A program made the translations under genes and the position numbers. The notes below the pieces were generated by a model. The model made no database searches. It worked only from the letters and a program-made list of their open reading frames with translations, and had not been told where the DNA came from. From Serinibacter arcticus (GTDB lineage: Bacteria > Actinomycetota > Actinomycetes > Actinomycetales > Beutenbergiaceae), in assembly GCF_003121705.1 (NCBI RefSeq), contig NZ_PYHR01000002.1, positions 2,170,001-2,234,000 of the forward strand: a stretch of DNA of 64,000 bases, given 5' to 3'. Of the stretch, positions 18,742 through 27,085 are shown in pieces; the first letter of the stretch is position 1, and the number at the start of each line of letters is the position of its first letter.

Positions 18742-19848
18742 ATGTCGCAGCGACCCCTCGTCGTCGCGGTCGAGCTCGACGGTCACGGTGCCCACCCGGC
18801 GGCGTGGCGCGCGAGCGCCGAGCAGCCCGGCGCCGTCTTCGACCCGGCCGTGCTGCGCCGCACGGTGCTGGCCGCCGAGAACGGCGGCTTCGCGCTGGCG
18901 ACGTTCGACGACGCCCTCACGACCACCCAGGCGACCGCGAGCGCCGGCGGCGTCGCGGGCCGCCTCGACGCCGTCGTGCGCAGCGCGTTCGTCGCCCCGC
19001 TGACGGCACGCGTCGGCCTCGGACCGCGCGTCGACCCCCGCGGCGTCGAGCCCTTCCACCTCGCCGCGCAGCTCGCCTCGCTCGACATCGCCTCGCTCGG
19101 CCGCGGCGCGTGGGTGGTGGGCGACGCCGACCAGCCCGCCCTGGCCGACGCCGTCGACAGGGTGGTCCCCGAGTCGCCCGAGGACCGCCGTCGCGAGGTG
19201 GCCGACGTCGTCACCACCGTCCGCCGGCTGTGGGACTCGTGGGAGGACGACGCCGTCATCAAGGACGTCACGACCGGCCGGTACATCGATCGCGACCGGG
19301 TGCACGCCGTCGAGGTGGTCACCCCGACCTTCTCGGTGGCCGGTGCGAGCATCACGCCGCGTCCCCCGCAGGGTCAGCTCGTGGTGCTGGCCGCCGACAC
19401 CGCGCTCGACCCCGCGGCCGCCGACGTCAGCCTGGTGGGAGGACGCACGGTCGAGGACGTGCTCGCCAGGGCGGCCGCCGCCCGCGCGGCCGGGGCGCCC
19501 CGTGTGCTCGCGGAGATCGAGGTGCTGCTGGACGCCGCCGACGCCGCCGCCCCGGATCGCCTCACCGCCCTCGAGGCGCACGCCGTGTGGACCCCGACCG
19601 ACGCGCTCCGCTTCGTCGGTTCGGCGTCCGGCCTGCTGTTCCTGCTCGAGCAGCTCGCCGGGGCGGTCGACGGCGTCCGGTTCCACCCCGCCGTCCTCAG
19701 CGCCGACCTGCCCGTGCTCACCCGCTCGGTCCTGCCGCGGCTCCTCGCAGCCGGCCTGACCCGCCCACCGCGCGCGGGGCAGACGCTCCGCTCCGTGCTC
19801 GACCTCCCCCGCCCCGAGAACACCTTCACCCGGAAGGACGCCGCATGA
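18742..19848 (+). CDS. LLM class flavin-dependent oxidoreductase
   Basis: 368-residue luciferase-like protein of the NtaA-related branch: it has the LWDSWEDDAVIKDVTTGRYI and RPPQGQLVV segments that parallel WDSF and SPQGHPVIFQAG of the next gene. The C-terminal half is divergent and Ala-rich, so catalytic competence is uncertain. GGAGG lies six bases before the ATG. First gene of the nine-gene (+) operon; its stop overlaps the next start (ATGA). Confidence 0.85.
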   Translation: MSQRPLVVAVELDGHGAHPAAWRASAEQPGAVFDPAVLRRTVLAAENGGFALATFDDALTTTQATASAGGVAGRLDAVVRSAFVAPLTARVGLGPRVDPRGVEPFHLAAQLASLDIASLGRGAWVVGDADQPALADAVDRVVPESPEDRRREVADVVTTVRRLWDSWEDDAVIKDVTTGRYIDRDRVHAVEVVTPTFSVAGASITPRPPQGQLVVLAADTALDPAAADVSLVGGRTVEDVLARAAAARAAGAPRVLAEIEVLLDAADAAAPDRLTALEAHAVWTPTDALRFVGSASGLLFLLEQLAGAVDGVRFHPAVLSADLPVLTRSVLPRLLAAGLTRPPRAGQTLRSVLDLPRPENTFTRKDAA

Positions 19849-21260
19849 GCACGAACCTCGGCAGCAGAACCGGCAACCCGCCGCCCCGCCCGACCGCCCA
19901 CGTCCACCTCGGCGTCTTCTTCCAGGGCGTCAACCACCACACCGTCTGGTCCGACCCGCGCTCGGGCTCGCAGACCGACCTCCTCTCGTTCCGCCGGATC
20001 GTCGAGACCGCTGAGCGAGGCCTGTTCGACGCGTTCTTCCTCGGCGAGGGGCTCCGGCTGCGCGAGACGAACGGCCGGCTGCACGACCTCGACGTCGTCG
20101 GCCGCCCTGACGCGATCACGCAGCTCGCCGCGCTCGCCGCCGTCACCACCCACATCGGCCTGGTGGCGACGCAGAACACCACGTACAACGACCCCGCCGA
20201 CCTGGCGCGCCGGCTCGCGAGCCTCGACGTGCTCTCGGGAGGGCGCGCGGCCTGGAACGTCGTCACCACCGACAACGCCTGGACCGGGGCCAACTTCCGC
20301 CGCGGCGGCTACCTCGACCACGCCGACCGCTACACGCGGGCCGCGGAGTTCCTCACCGCCGCCCGCGCGGTGTGGGACTCCTTCGCCGACGACGCCGTGG
20401 CCCCCTCGCGCGACAGCGCGGCCTGGTCCCGGCCCGGGGCCGTCGCGCCCGTGGCCGTGGACGGCCGCACCCTGAGCAGCCACGTCACCCCGACCGTGCC
20501 GCGCAGCCCGCAGGGCCACCCCGTGATCTTCCAGGCCGGCGACTCCCCCACCGGCCGCACCTTCGCCGCCGAGAACGCCGACGTCATCTTCTCCGCGCAC
20601 GGCGGCGACCTCGAGGACGCGCTCACGTTCGCCCGGGACATCCGCCGTCGGACCACCGCGGCCGGCCGCCCCGCCGACGACGTGAAGATCTTCCCCGGCA
20701 CCGCGTTCGTGCTCGGGGCCACCGAGGCCGAGGCGCAGGAGAAGGCGCGCTGGCTCGCCCACGAGCAGATCTCCGACGCCACGGCGCTGTCGATCATCAG
20801 CCACATCTGGGGCGAGGACCTCAGCCACCTCGACCCCGAGGGACCGCTGCCGGAGCACGACCCGGCCCCGCGCGAGCTCGCCCGCACCCGGGGCACGGGC
20901 GCCGGTCAGGGGGATCCGGTCCAGCTCGCCCGCAGCCTGCGCTCGCGCGCCGACGAGCGCGGCCTGTCGCTGCGCGAGGTCGTCATCGCCGCCGACCGTC
21001 GGCAGGGTTTCGTCGGCACGCCCGACGCCGTCGCGGACCGCCTGGTGGAGTTCGTCCGCAGCGGCGCCGTCGACGGTTTCAACGTCTCGCCGTGGCTCGT
21101 GCCGGACGGCCTGGACGACGTCGTCGACCTCCTCGTGCCGGCGCTGCAGGAGCGCGGCGCCTACCCGACGAGCTACCGCGGCACCACGCTGCGCGAGCAC
21201 CTCGGGCTGCGCGAGCCGCTCACGCGGCGCGCGGACGGCCGGACGGCGGTCGGCGCATGA
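19845..21260 (+). CDS. NtaA/SnaA/DszA family FMN-dependent monooxygenase
   Basis: 471-residue monooxygenase of the family that includes nitrilotriacetate monooxygenase NtaA, DszA and Bacillus YtnJ/YxeK. Clear motifs are LGVFFQGVNHHTVW, DAFFLGEGLRLRE, SGGRAAWNVVTTDN and SPQGHPVIFQAGDSPTGR. It needs FMNH2 from a partner reductase; two reductase genes follow directly. Inference: C-S or C-N bond cleavage on a small substrate, possibly an S-substituted cysteine, as in the Bacillus ytm/yxe operons. Overlaps its neighbours at both ends by four bases. Confidence 0.92.
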   Translation: MSTNLGSRTGNPPPRPTAHVHLGVFFQGVNHHTVWSDPRSGSQTDLLSFRRIVETAERGLFDAFFLGEGLRLRETNGRLHDLDVVGRPDAITQLAALAAVTTHIGLVATQNTTYNDPADLARRLASLDVLSGGRAAWNVVTTDNAWTGANFRRGGYLDHADRYTRAAEFLTAARAVWDSFADDAVAPSRDSAAWSRPGAVAPVAVDGRTLSSHVTPTVPRSPQGHPVIFQAGDSPTGRTFAAENADVIFSAHGGDLEDALTFARDIRRRTTAAGRPADDVKIFPGTAFVLGATEAEAQEKARWLAHEQISDATALSIISHIWGEDLSHLDPEGPLPEHDPAPRELARTRGTGAGQGDPVQLARSLRSRADERGLSLREVVIAADRRQGFVGTPDAVADRLVEFVRSGAVDGFNVSPWLVPDGLDDVVDLLVPALQERGAYPTSYRGTTLREHLGLREPLTRRADGRTAVGA

Positions 21261-21811
21261 GCGTCGTGGTGCTGTCGGGCAACCCGCGGGTGGGCTCCCG
21301 CACGAGCGCGGTCGCGCTCGAGCTGGCGCGGGCGCTGGTCGCGGCCGGTGTCCCGGGCGGCGCGGGCGACCCGGCGGGGGACGGCGAGATCGTCGCCGTC
21401 GAGCTGGCCGACCTCGCGGGCGAGGTGCTCACGGGCGGGGCGGCGACCACGGCCGCGCGCGAGGTCGTGGCGGGCGCGAGCCTGCTCGTCGTCGCGACGC
21501 CCGTCTACAAGGGTGCGTACACCGGGCTGCTGAAGGCGTTCCTCGACACCTACGCCGAGGGCGAGCTCGGCGGGGTGCCGACGGTCGCCCTCGTCATCGC
21601 GGGCAAGGACGGTCACCTGCACGCCGGCGAGACCCACCTGCGGCCCGTGCTGCTCGAGGTCGGGGCCGCGCTGCCCGCGCCCGCGCTCGCGCTGCCGCAG
21701 CGCCTGGTCGGCGAGCACGCCGGCGTGCTCGAGGAGTGGGTCGGACGGTACGGCGCACTGCTGACGGCCTCGTCCCGTGCCGTGACGTCGCCGGTGGCGG
21801 TGCCGGCGTGA
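21257..21811 (+). CDS. NAD(P)H-dependent FMN reductase (SsuE/MsuE-like)
   Basis: 184-residue flavodoxin-fold reductase. The N-terminal VVLSGNPRVGSRTS phosphate-binding loop, ATPVYKGAYTGLLKAFLD and LRPVLLEVGA segments are typical of the SsuE group. It should supply reduced FMN to the monooxygenases encoded on either side. Start ATG overlaps the NtaA-type gene stop. Ala/Gly-rich insert near residues 33-45. Confidence 0.9.
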   Translation: MSVVVLSGNPRVGSRTSAVALELARALVAAGVPGGAGDPAGDGEIVAVELADLAGEVLTGGAATTAAREVVAGASLLVVATPVYKGAYTGLLKAFLDTYAEGELGGVPTVALVIAGKDGHLHAGETHLRPVLLEVGAALPAPALALPQRLVGEHAGVLEEWVGRYGALLTASSRAVTSPVAVPA

Positions 21812-22368
21812 GCGCCCAGCCGATCCCCCTCGACCTCGAGGCGGCGCAGCACTCCGGCCCGCTGTTCCGGGAGATCTTCCGGCGCCACCCGGCCGGCGTC
21901 GCCGTCGTGACGCTCGTCGACCCGGTGCTGGGACGCAACGTCGGCTTCACCGCGACGTCCGTGATCTCCGTGTCCGCCGCCCCGCCCACGCTGGCGTTCT
22001 CGATCTCGCGCGGCTCGTCCTCGTGGCCGGCGCTCGCGGCCGCCACCAGCGTCGTCGTCAACTTCCTGCACTCCAGCTCCGGCGGCCTCTCGCAGCGCTT
22101 CGCCACCCACGGCGTCGACCGGTTCGCCGGCGTCGACTGGTCTCCGCTCGAGACCGGTGAGCCCGTGCTCGACGGCGCGTCCTCCTGGGTGCGCGCGACC
22201 GTGCTCGAGCGGCACCCGACGGCGGACAGCGCCCTGGTCGTGGCCCGCGTCGAGCGCGGCGCCGTCGGCGACGACGAGCCGCTCGTCTTCTACGACCGCG
22301 GCTACCACGGGCTGCACGCGCTGCCCCCGCTGGTCGACGTGGCGGACGACGGCGAGGCCGCCTCGTGA
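21808..22368 (+). CDS. Flavin reductase family protein (FMN-binding split barrel)
   Basis: 186-residue member of the flavin reductase-like split-barrel family (HpaC/DszD type). Typical segments are FREIFRRHPAGVAVVT, VGFTATSVISVSAAPPTLAFSIS, VVVNFLHSSS and the C-terminal LVFYDRGYHGL. The GTG at 21808 overlaps the preceding stop. It is a second reductase in the same operon as the SsuE-like enzyme, consistent with several FMNH2-consuming monooxygenases. Confidence 0.9.
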   Translation: MSAQPIPLDLEAAQHSGPLFREIFRRHPAGVAVVTLVDPVLGRNVGFTATSVISVSAAPPTLAFSISRGSSSWPALAAATSVVVNFLHSSSGGLSQRFATHGVDRFAGVDWSPLETGEPVLDGASSWVRATVLERHPTADSALVVARVERGAVGDDEPLVFYDRGYHGLHALPPLVDVADDGEAAS

Positions 22369-23564
22369 CCGATCGCCGGGTTCCGCTGTCGGTGCTGGAG
22401 CTGAGCCCCGTCGCGGCCGGCGCCGACGCGGGCGACGCGCTGGCCGCGAGCCTCGAGCTCGCGGTCCTGGCCGACCGGCTCGGCTACGAGCGGCTGTGGT
22501 TCGCCGAGCACCACCTCACCCCCGGCGTGGTCTCGGCGGCGCCCGCCGTGCTGACGGCGCTGGCCGCCGAGCGGACCTCGCGCATCCGGCTCGGCTCGGG
22601 CGCGGTGCTGCTGGGGAGCACGTCGCCCGCGCTCGCCGTCGAGCAGTTCGCCACGGTCGCGCGCCTGCACCCGGGGCGGATCGACCTCGGGCTCGGGCGG
22701 GCGCACGTCCCGCCGCCCGCGCCGACGGTCGCCGGGTCGGCACCGGCGCCGCCCGCCCCGGCGGCACCGCCCGCCCGTGAACCGGTCGGCGACCGCACGG
22801 TCGCCGGGCTCCTGGTCCCGGCCGCCCCGCCCTTCTCCTTCAGCGATCCCGCGCTGCTGGCCCACCACGGGGTCCGCTCGCGGCTGCTCGGCCGACGCAC
22901 CGAGATCCCCGACTACCTCGCCGAGCTGACGCTCGCGCTCGACCTGCTCGGGGAGGGCCACGTGGTGGGCGAGGAGGTCGTTCGCAGCGGCGTCGCCTCG
23001 GGCGCCGACCTGCAGGTCTGGGCGCTCGCGAGCAGTCCCGGCGAGAGCGCCCGCGCCGCCGGCGCGCTCGGGCTGCCACTCGCCGCGAACTACCACGTCA
23101 GCCCGTCCGGGGTGCTCGAGACCGTCGCCACCTACCGCGAGGCGTTCCGGCCGGGCGTGCTGCCGGCCCCTCGGGTGATCGTCTCGGCCGACGTGCTCGT
23201 GGCGGAGACCGATGCCCGCGCCGAGACGCTCGCGCGCGGCTTCGACCGGTGGGTGCTGGGCATCCGCACGGCCTCCGGGGCGCTCCCGTACCCGGCCCCC
23301 TCCGACGCCGAACCCGTCATCGACGAGCGCGAGCGCGCCCTGATCGGCGACCGCGTGCGGACCCGGTTCGTCGGCGACCCGCGCCGGGTCGTCGACGGGC
23401 TCGAGCGCCTGGTCGAGGCGACCGGCGCCGACGAGCTGCTCGTCACGAGCATCGCGCACGACGCCGCCGCGCGCCTGCACTCGTTCGCGCTGCTCGCCCG
23501 GGCGTGGGGCGCCGAGGCGGCTCGGCCGACGGCCGAGCGCGAGCCGACGGCGGTCGCCTCATGA
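22365..23564 (+). CDS. LLM class flavin-dependent oxidoreductase
   Basis: 399-residue luciferase-like enzyme of the group with Bacillus YtmO/CmoO. Motifs are LAVLADRLGYERLWFAEHH near the N-terminus, RIRLGSGAVLLGSTSPALAVEQFATVARLHPGR and the later DLQVWALASSPGESARAAGALG. A Pro/Ala-rich insert of about 40 residues interrupts the barrel near residue 110-150. GTG start overlapping the upstream stop. The gene ends at the ATGA that starts the M20 gene, directly before a 22-bp repeat array. Confidence 0.9.
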   Translation: MTDRRVPLSVLELSPVAAGADAGDALAASLELAVLADRLGYERLWFAEHHLTPGVVSAAPAVLTALAAERTSRIRLGSGAVLLGSTSPALAVEQFATVARLHPGRIDLGLGRAHVPPPAPTVAGSAPAPPAPAAPPAREPVGDRTVAGLLVPAAPPFSFSDPALLAHHGVRSRLLGRRTEIPDYLAELTLALDLLGEGHVVGEEVVRSGVASGADLQVWALASSPGESARAAGALGLPLAANYHVSPSGVLETVATYREAFRPGVLPAPRVIVSADVLVAETDARAETLARGFDRWVLGIRTASGALPYPAPSDAEPVIDERERALIGDRVRTRFVGDPRRVVDGLERLVEATGADELLVTSIAHDAAARLHSFALLARAWGAEAARPTAEREPTAVAS

Positions 23565-25009
23565 TCGCGAGGCCTTTCGGGTCCGATCGCGAGGCCCTTC
23601 CGGTCACGTCGCGAGGCCCTTCGGGTCCACTCGCGAGGCCCTTCGGGTCCGACGGCGAGGCCCTTCCGGTCGCCCCGTCGCCCCACCCGCCCACCCAGCG
23701 CGCGCCCAGCCGCGCGTTCCTCGACGCCCTCGACGAGCGCACCCGACGCCTGAGCGCCACGTTCGAGCCGTTGACGTCACACCACGAGGGCGCCCCGCCG
23801 TCGTCGGCCGCCGCGGTGCGCGACGCCGTGCACGTCCTCGGCGACGACCTGCTCATCCTCGCCGCCACCGTGCACGACCTCGCGGAGGAAGCCTTCGCCG
23901 AGACCGGGTCGGCCGCCGCCATCGCGACGGCGGTGCGCGCGCGGGGCCACGACGTCGAGATCGGCGTCGGTGGGCTGCCGACCGCGCTGCGCGCCCGCGC
24001 CGGTCGCGCGCCCGAGGACGGCGGCACGGGACGCATCGCGATCCTCGCGGAGTACGACGCGCTGCCCGGGATCGGACACGCGTGCGGCCACCAGGTCATC
24101 GCGGCGGCCGCCGTCGGCGCCTTCCTCGCGCTCGCGGACCAGGCAGCCGACCTGCCCGGCGAGGTCGTGCTGCTCGGGACCCCCGCGGAGGAGGGCAGCA
24201 GCGGCAAGGAGCTGCTCGCCCGCGGCGGCGCGCTGGCGGACCTCGACGCGGCGATCATGGTCCACCCGTTCTCGCACGACGTCGTCGACCACCCCTTCCT
24301 CGGGCGTCGCCAGCTCGTGGCGACCTACCACGGCATCGCGGCGCACGCCTCGGCCCAGCCGTTCATGGGGCGCAACGCGCTCGACGCCATCGCGCTGAAC
24401 TACCAGGCCGTCGCCTACCTGCGCCAGCACCTGCCGCCGAGCGACCGGGTGCACGGCGTCGTCCGCGAGGGCGGGCAGCGGCCGTCGATCGTGCCGGAGC
24501 GGGCGCAGGTGGAGTACTACGTGCGCTCCGCGGCGCCCGAGACGCTGCGCGACCTGTCGCGGCGGCTGGAGGACGTCGCCCGCGGCGTCGCGCTGGCCAC
24601 CGGTACCGAGGTCGAGCTGACCTGGGACCCGCTGCCGGCCACGCTGCCCGTGCGGACCAACGACCCGCTCGTGCGGCGGTGGTCGCAGCACCAGAGCGCG
24701 CTCGGCCGGCTGCCGCTCGCGGGCGGCGTCGTCTCGGAGACGCTCGCCGGCTCCACGGACTTCGGCAACGTCAGCGCCCGGATCCCCGGGATCCACCCGA
24801 TGATCGCCGTCGGCGACGCGGCGCTCCACACGCGGGAGTTCGAGCGTGTCGCGGCCTCGCCGAGCGGAGACCTGGCGGTGCTCGACGGCGCCGCGGGCCT
24901 CGCGCTCACCGCGCTCGACTGGCTGCACGACGGCGAGCTCCGGGCCGCGGTCCGCGCCGACTTCGAGGCGGCCGGCGGGGTGCTCGACGTCGAGGGGTAC
25001 TTCGCGTGA
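23561..25009 (+). CDS. M20 family amidohydrolase with repeat-derived N-terminus
   Basis: 482-residue metallo-amidohydrolase of the M20 (HipO/YxeP/AbgB-like) family. Metal-site motifs are AEYDALPGIGHACGHQ, GTPAEEGSSGK and the HPFSHD segment, with the dimerisation domain around residues 260-370. The family may deacylate N-acyl amino acids. The only in-frame start upstream of the core is the ATG at 23561, which overlaps the previous stop (ATGA). Consequently the first 37 or so residues are a translation of the five-unit 22-bp repeat array (ARPFG, REALPV, RGPSG, ARPFG, GEALPV). A further disordered Pro-rich stretch precedes the catalytic domain near residue 50. No alternative ATG or GTG is available before it. 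Confidence 0.85.
   Translation: MIARPFGSDREALPVTSRGPSGPLARPFGSDGEALPVAPSPHPPTQRAPSRAFLDALDERTRRLSATFEPLTSHHEGAPPSSAAAVRDAVHVLGDDLLILAATVHDLAEEAFAETGSAAAIATAVRARGHDVEIGVGGLPTALRARAGRAPEDGGTGRIAILAEYDALPGIGHACGHQVIAAAAVGAFLALADQAADLPGEVVLLGTPAEEGSSGKELLARGGALADLDAAIMVHPFSHDVVDHPFLGRRQLVATYHGIAAHASAQPFMGRNALDAIALNYQAVAYLRQHLPPSDRVHGVVREGGQRPSIVPERAQVEYYVRSAAPETLRDLSRRLEDVARGVALATGTEVELTWDPLPATLPVRTNDPLVRRWSQHQSALGRLPLAGGVVSETLAGSTDFGNVSARIPGIHPMIAVGDAALHTREFERVAASPSGDLAVLDGAAGLALTALDWLHDGELRAAVRADFEAAGGVLDVEGYFA
23566..23675 (+). repeat. 22-bp tandem repeat array, five units (locus 4)
   Basis: Units start at 23566, 23588, 23610, 23632 and 23654; cores read CGCGAGGCC(T/C)TTC(G/C)GGTC, the last with its first base changed. 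Unlike the other three loci, this array lies between two co-directional overlapping genes and is inside the M20 reading frame. Because 22 is not a multiple of three, successive units are read in all three frames. Confidence 0.93.
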
Positions 25010-26019
25010 GCGGCGCGGGCGAGCGGGGCGTGGTGCACGCCGTGCACGAGAACCCCGACTGGTTCGGGCCCTTCGCCGCGGCGTTCGAGGAGCGCGGCCT
25101 CCCCTACCGCGAGTGGCTGCTGACCGACGGCGGGACGCTGGATCTCGACGACGAGCCGCCCGCCGGCGTCTTCTGGTCGCGGTTCTCGGCGTCCTCGCAC
25201 ACGCGCGGTCACCACGCCGCCAAGGAGCACACGCGCGCCGTGCTCGCGTGGGCGGCCGCGGCCGGTCGCCGCGTGGTCAACGGCCGCTCGGCGCTCGAGG
25301 CCGAGGTCAGCAAGGTCGTGCAGCTCAGCGCGCTGCGGCGCCGCGGGGTCGACGTCCCGCGCACCCGCGTGGTCGTCGGCACCGGGCACCTGCTCGAGGC
25401 GGCGCGCGCCTGGGAGGACCCGACCGGGGCCGGCTTCCTCACGAAGCACAACCAGGGCGGCAAGGGCCTCGGCGTCGCGCGGTACTCGCACGCGGACGAG
25501 CTCGAGGCCGCGCTGGCCGCGGGCGCGCTCGAGGATCCGGTCGACGGCGTCGTGCTGCTCCAGGAGTACGCCGCCCCCGCGGACGGGACGATCACGCGGG
25601 TGGAGATCGTCGGCGGCGAGCTGGTCTACGCCGTCCGGGCCGACACCGTGCACGGCGGGTTCCAGCTCTGCCCGGCCGACGCGTGCGCGCTCGACCCGGT
25701 CACGGGCCGCCCGCTGCTGCCGCCGGGCGCGACCCTGCCGCCCGTGCCCGGGCAGTCGCTGTTCTCGCTCCACGAGGGCTTCGGCGACGAGCCGTGGCAG
25801 GCCGAGCTCGTCGGCCGCTACCGCCAGGTGCTCGACGACCTCGGGATCGAGATCGCCGGCATCGAGCTGCTGCGGACGGCGGACGGTCGCGTCCTCACCT
25901 ACGACGTCAACACGAACACCAACTACAACGCCGACGTCGAGGCGGTGGCGCCGCGCAGCGGTCCCGGCGCGATCGCCGACCACCTCGGCGCCCTCCTCGC
26001 AGACGGAGCCCCCCGGTGA
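25006..26019 (+). CDS. ATP-grasp domain protein (RimK-like)
   Basis: 337-residue protein with an ATP-grasp fold: AGRRVVNGRSALEAEVSKVVQ, then LTKHNQGGKGLGVARYSHADEL as the ATP-binding loop, LLQEYAAP, and RVLTYDVNTNTNYN with the Mg2+-binding Asn/Asp. The family ligates a carboxylate to an amine or thiol through an acyl phosphate. Substrate unknown. Located between an amidohydrolase and a monooxygenase with four-base overlaps on both sides, so it should act in the same pathway. Confidence 0.85.
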   Translation: MSGAGERGVVHAVHENPDWFGPFAAAFEERGLPYREWLLTDGGTLDLDDEPPAGVFWSRFSASSHTRGHHAAKEHTRAVLAWAAAAGRRVVNGRSALEAEVSKVVQLSALRRRGVDVPRTRVVVGTGHLLEAARAWEDPTGAGFLTKHNQGGKGLGVARYSHADELEAALAAGALEDPVDGVVLLQEYAAPADGTITRVEIVGGELVYAVRADTVHGGFQLCPADACALDPVTGRPLLPPGATLPPVPGQSLFSLHEGFGDEPWQAELVGRYRQVLDDLGIEIAGIELLRTADGRVLTYDVNTNTNYNADVEAVAPRSGPGAIADHLGALLADGAPR

Positions 26020-27041
26020 CCACCACCTCCCTGTCCTTCCTCACCCCCGGCAACTTCGACGACGACGACCCGGCCCCCGGCCTGGAGAACACGCTGCGGC
26101 TCATCGAGCTGGGCGAGGAGCTCGGCTACCAGGGCGCCTGGGTGCGTCAGCGCCACCTGGAGCACGGCATCTCCTCGGCGGCCACGGTGCTCGCGGCGGC
26201 GACGCAGCGGACCCGGACCATCGAGCTCGGCAGCGCGGTCATCCCGCTCGGCTACGAGAGCCCGTTCCGGCTCGCGGAGGACCTCGCCACGGTCGACGTG
26301 CTCTCGCGCGGGCGGCTGCAGGTCGGCGTCTCGGTCGGGCCGCCGCCGCACGCCGAGCTCATCGGCGCCCTCGTGCACGGCCCCGGGTGGGAGGCGCAGG
26401 AGGTCGGGTACGAGCGTGCCGAGCGCCTCGCCGCGAACCTGGAGGGCACCTTCATCGGCGACGCCGACACCCGCATCACCTCGCCCGGCAACGTCCAGCG
26501 CCCGCGGCTGCAGCCCGTGGCGCCGGGGCTGCGGGACCGGCTCTGGTACGGCGGCAGCTCGGCCGCGTCGGTGGACTGGGCGGCGCGGAACTCCTTCCAC
26601 CTGCTGACCGGCAACATCGGCCGCGCCGAGGAGAGCGACGACTTCGTCACCGAGCAACGGGCGCGGATCGCCGCGTTCCGCCGCGGGTGGGCCGGTCCCG
26701 GGACGCCGCGCATCGCCGTCGGGCGCGTCGTTCTGCCGACCGACTCCGCGAGCGGGGCGACCCGCCGTCGCTACGCCGCCTACGCGGCCGAGCGCGACGC
26801 CCGCACGCACGGTCCGCAGGGCGAGCGCCGCACGCTGTTCGCACCGGACCTCGTGGGCACGAGCGAGGAGCTCGCCGAGCGCCTGCTCGCCGACGGAGCC
26901 GTGCAGGACGTCGACGAGCTGCGGCTCGAGCTGCCCTACGAGCTCGCGCTCGAGGACTACGCGCAGGTGCTCCACGACGTCGCCACCCACCTCGCCCCGG
27001 CGCTCGGCTGGGCACCGGCGACGACGTCCGTGGCCGCCTGA
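26016..27041 (+). CDS. LLM class flavin-dependent oxidoreductase
   Basis: 341-residue luciferase-like enzyme: LGYQGAWVRQRHLEHG, TIELGSAVIPLGYESPFRLAED and RLWYGGSSAASVDWAARN segments. It is the closest relative in this window of the gene at 10815. The GTG start overlaps the ATP-grasp stop. The substrate cannot be predicted; membership of the operon suggests the same pathway as its neighbours. Confidence 0.87.
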   Translation: MTTTSLSFLTPGNFDDDDPAPGLENTLRLIELGEELGYQGAWVRQRHLEHGISSAATVLAAATQRTRTIELGSAVIPLGYESPFRLAEDLATVDVLSRGRLQVGVSVGPPPHAELIGALVHGPGWEAQEVGYERAERLAANLEGTFIGDADTRITSPGNVQRPRLQPVAPGLRDRLWYGGSSAASVDWAARNSFHLLTGNIGRAEESDDFVTEQRARIAAFRRGWAGPGTPRIAVGRVVLPTDSASGATRRRYAAYAAERDARTHGPQGERRTLFAPDLVGTSEELAERLLADGAVQDVDELRLELPYELALEDYAQVLHDVATHLAPALGWAPATTSVAA

Positions 27042-27085
27042 CCCCTGACTCTCGACCCGAACGCGCAACCCGAAGGAGATCCGCC

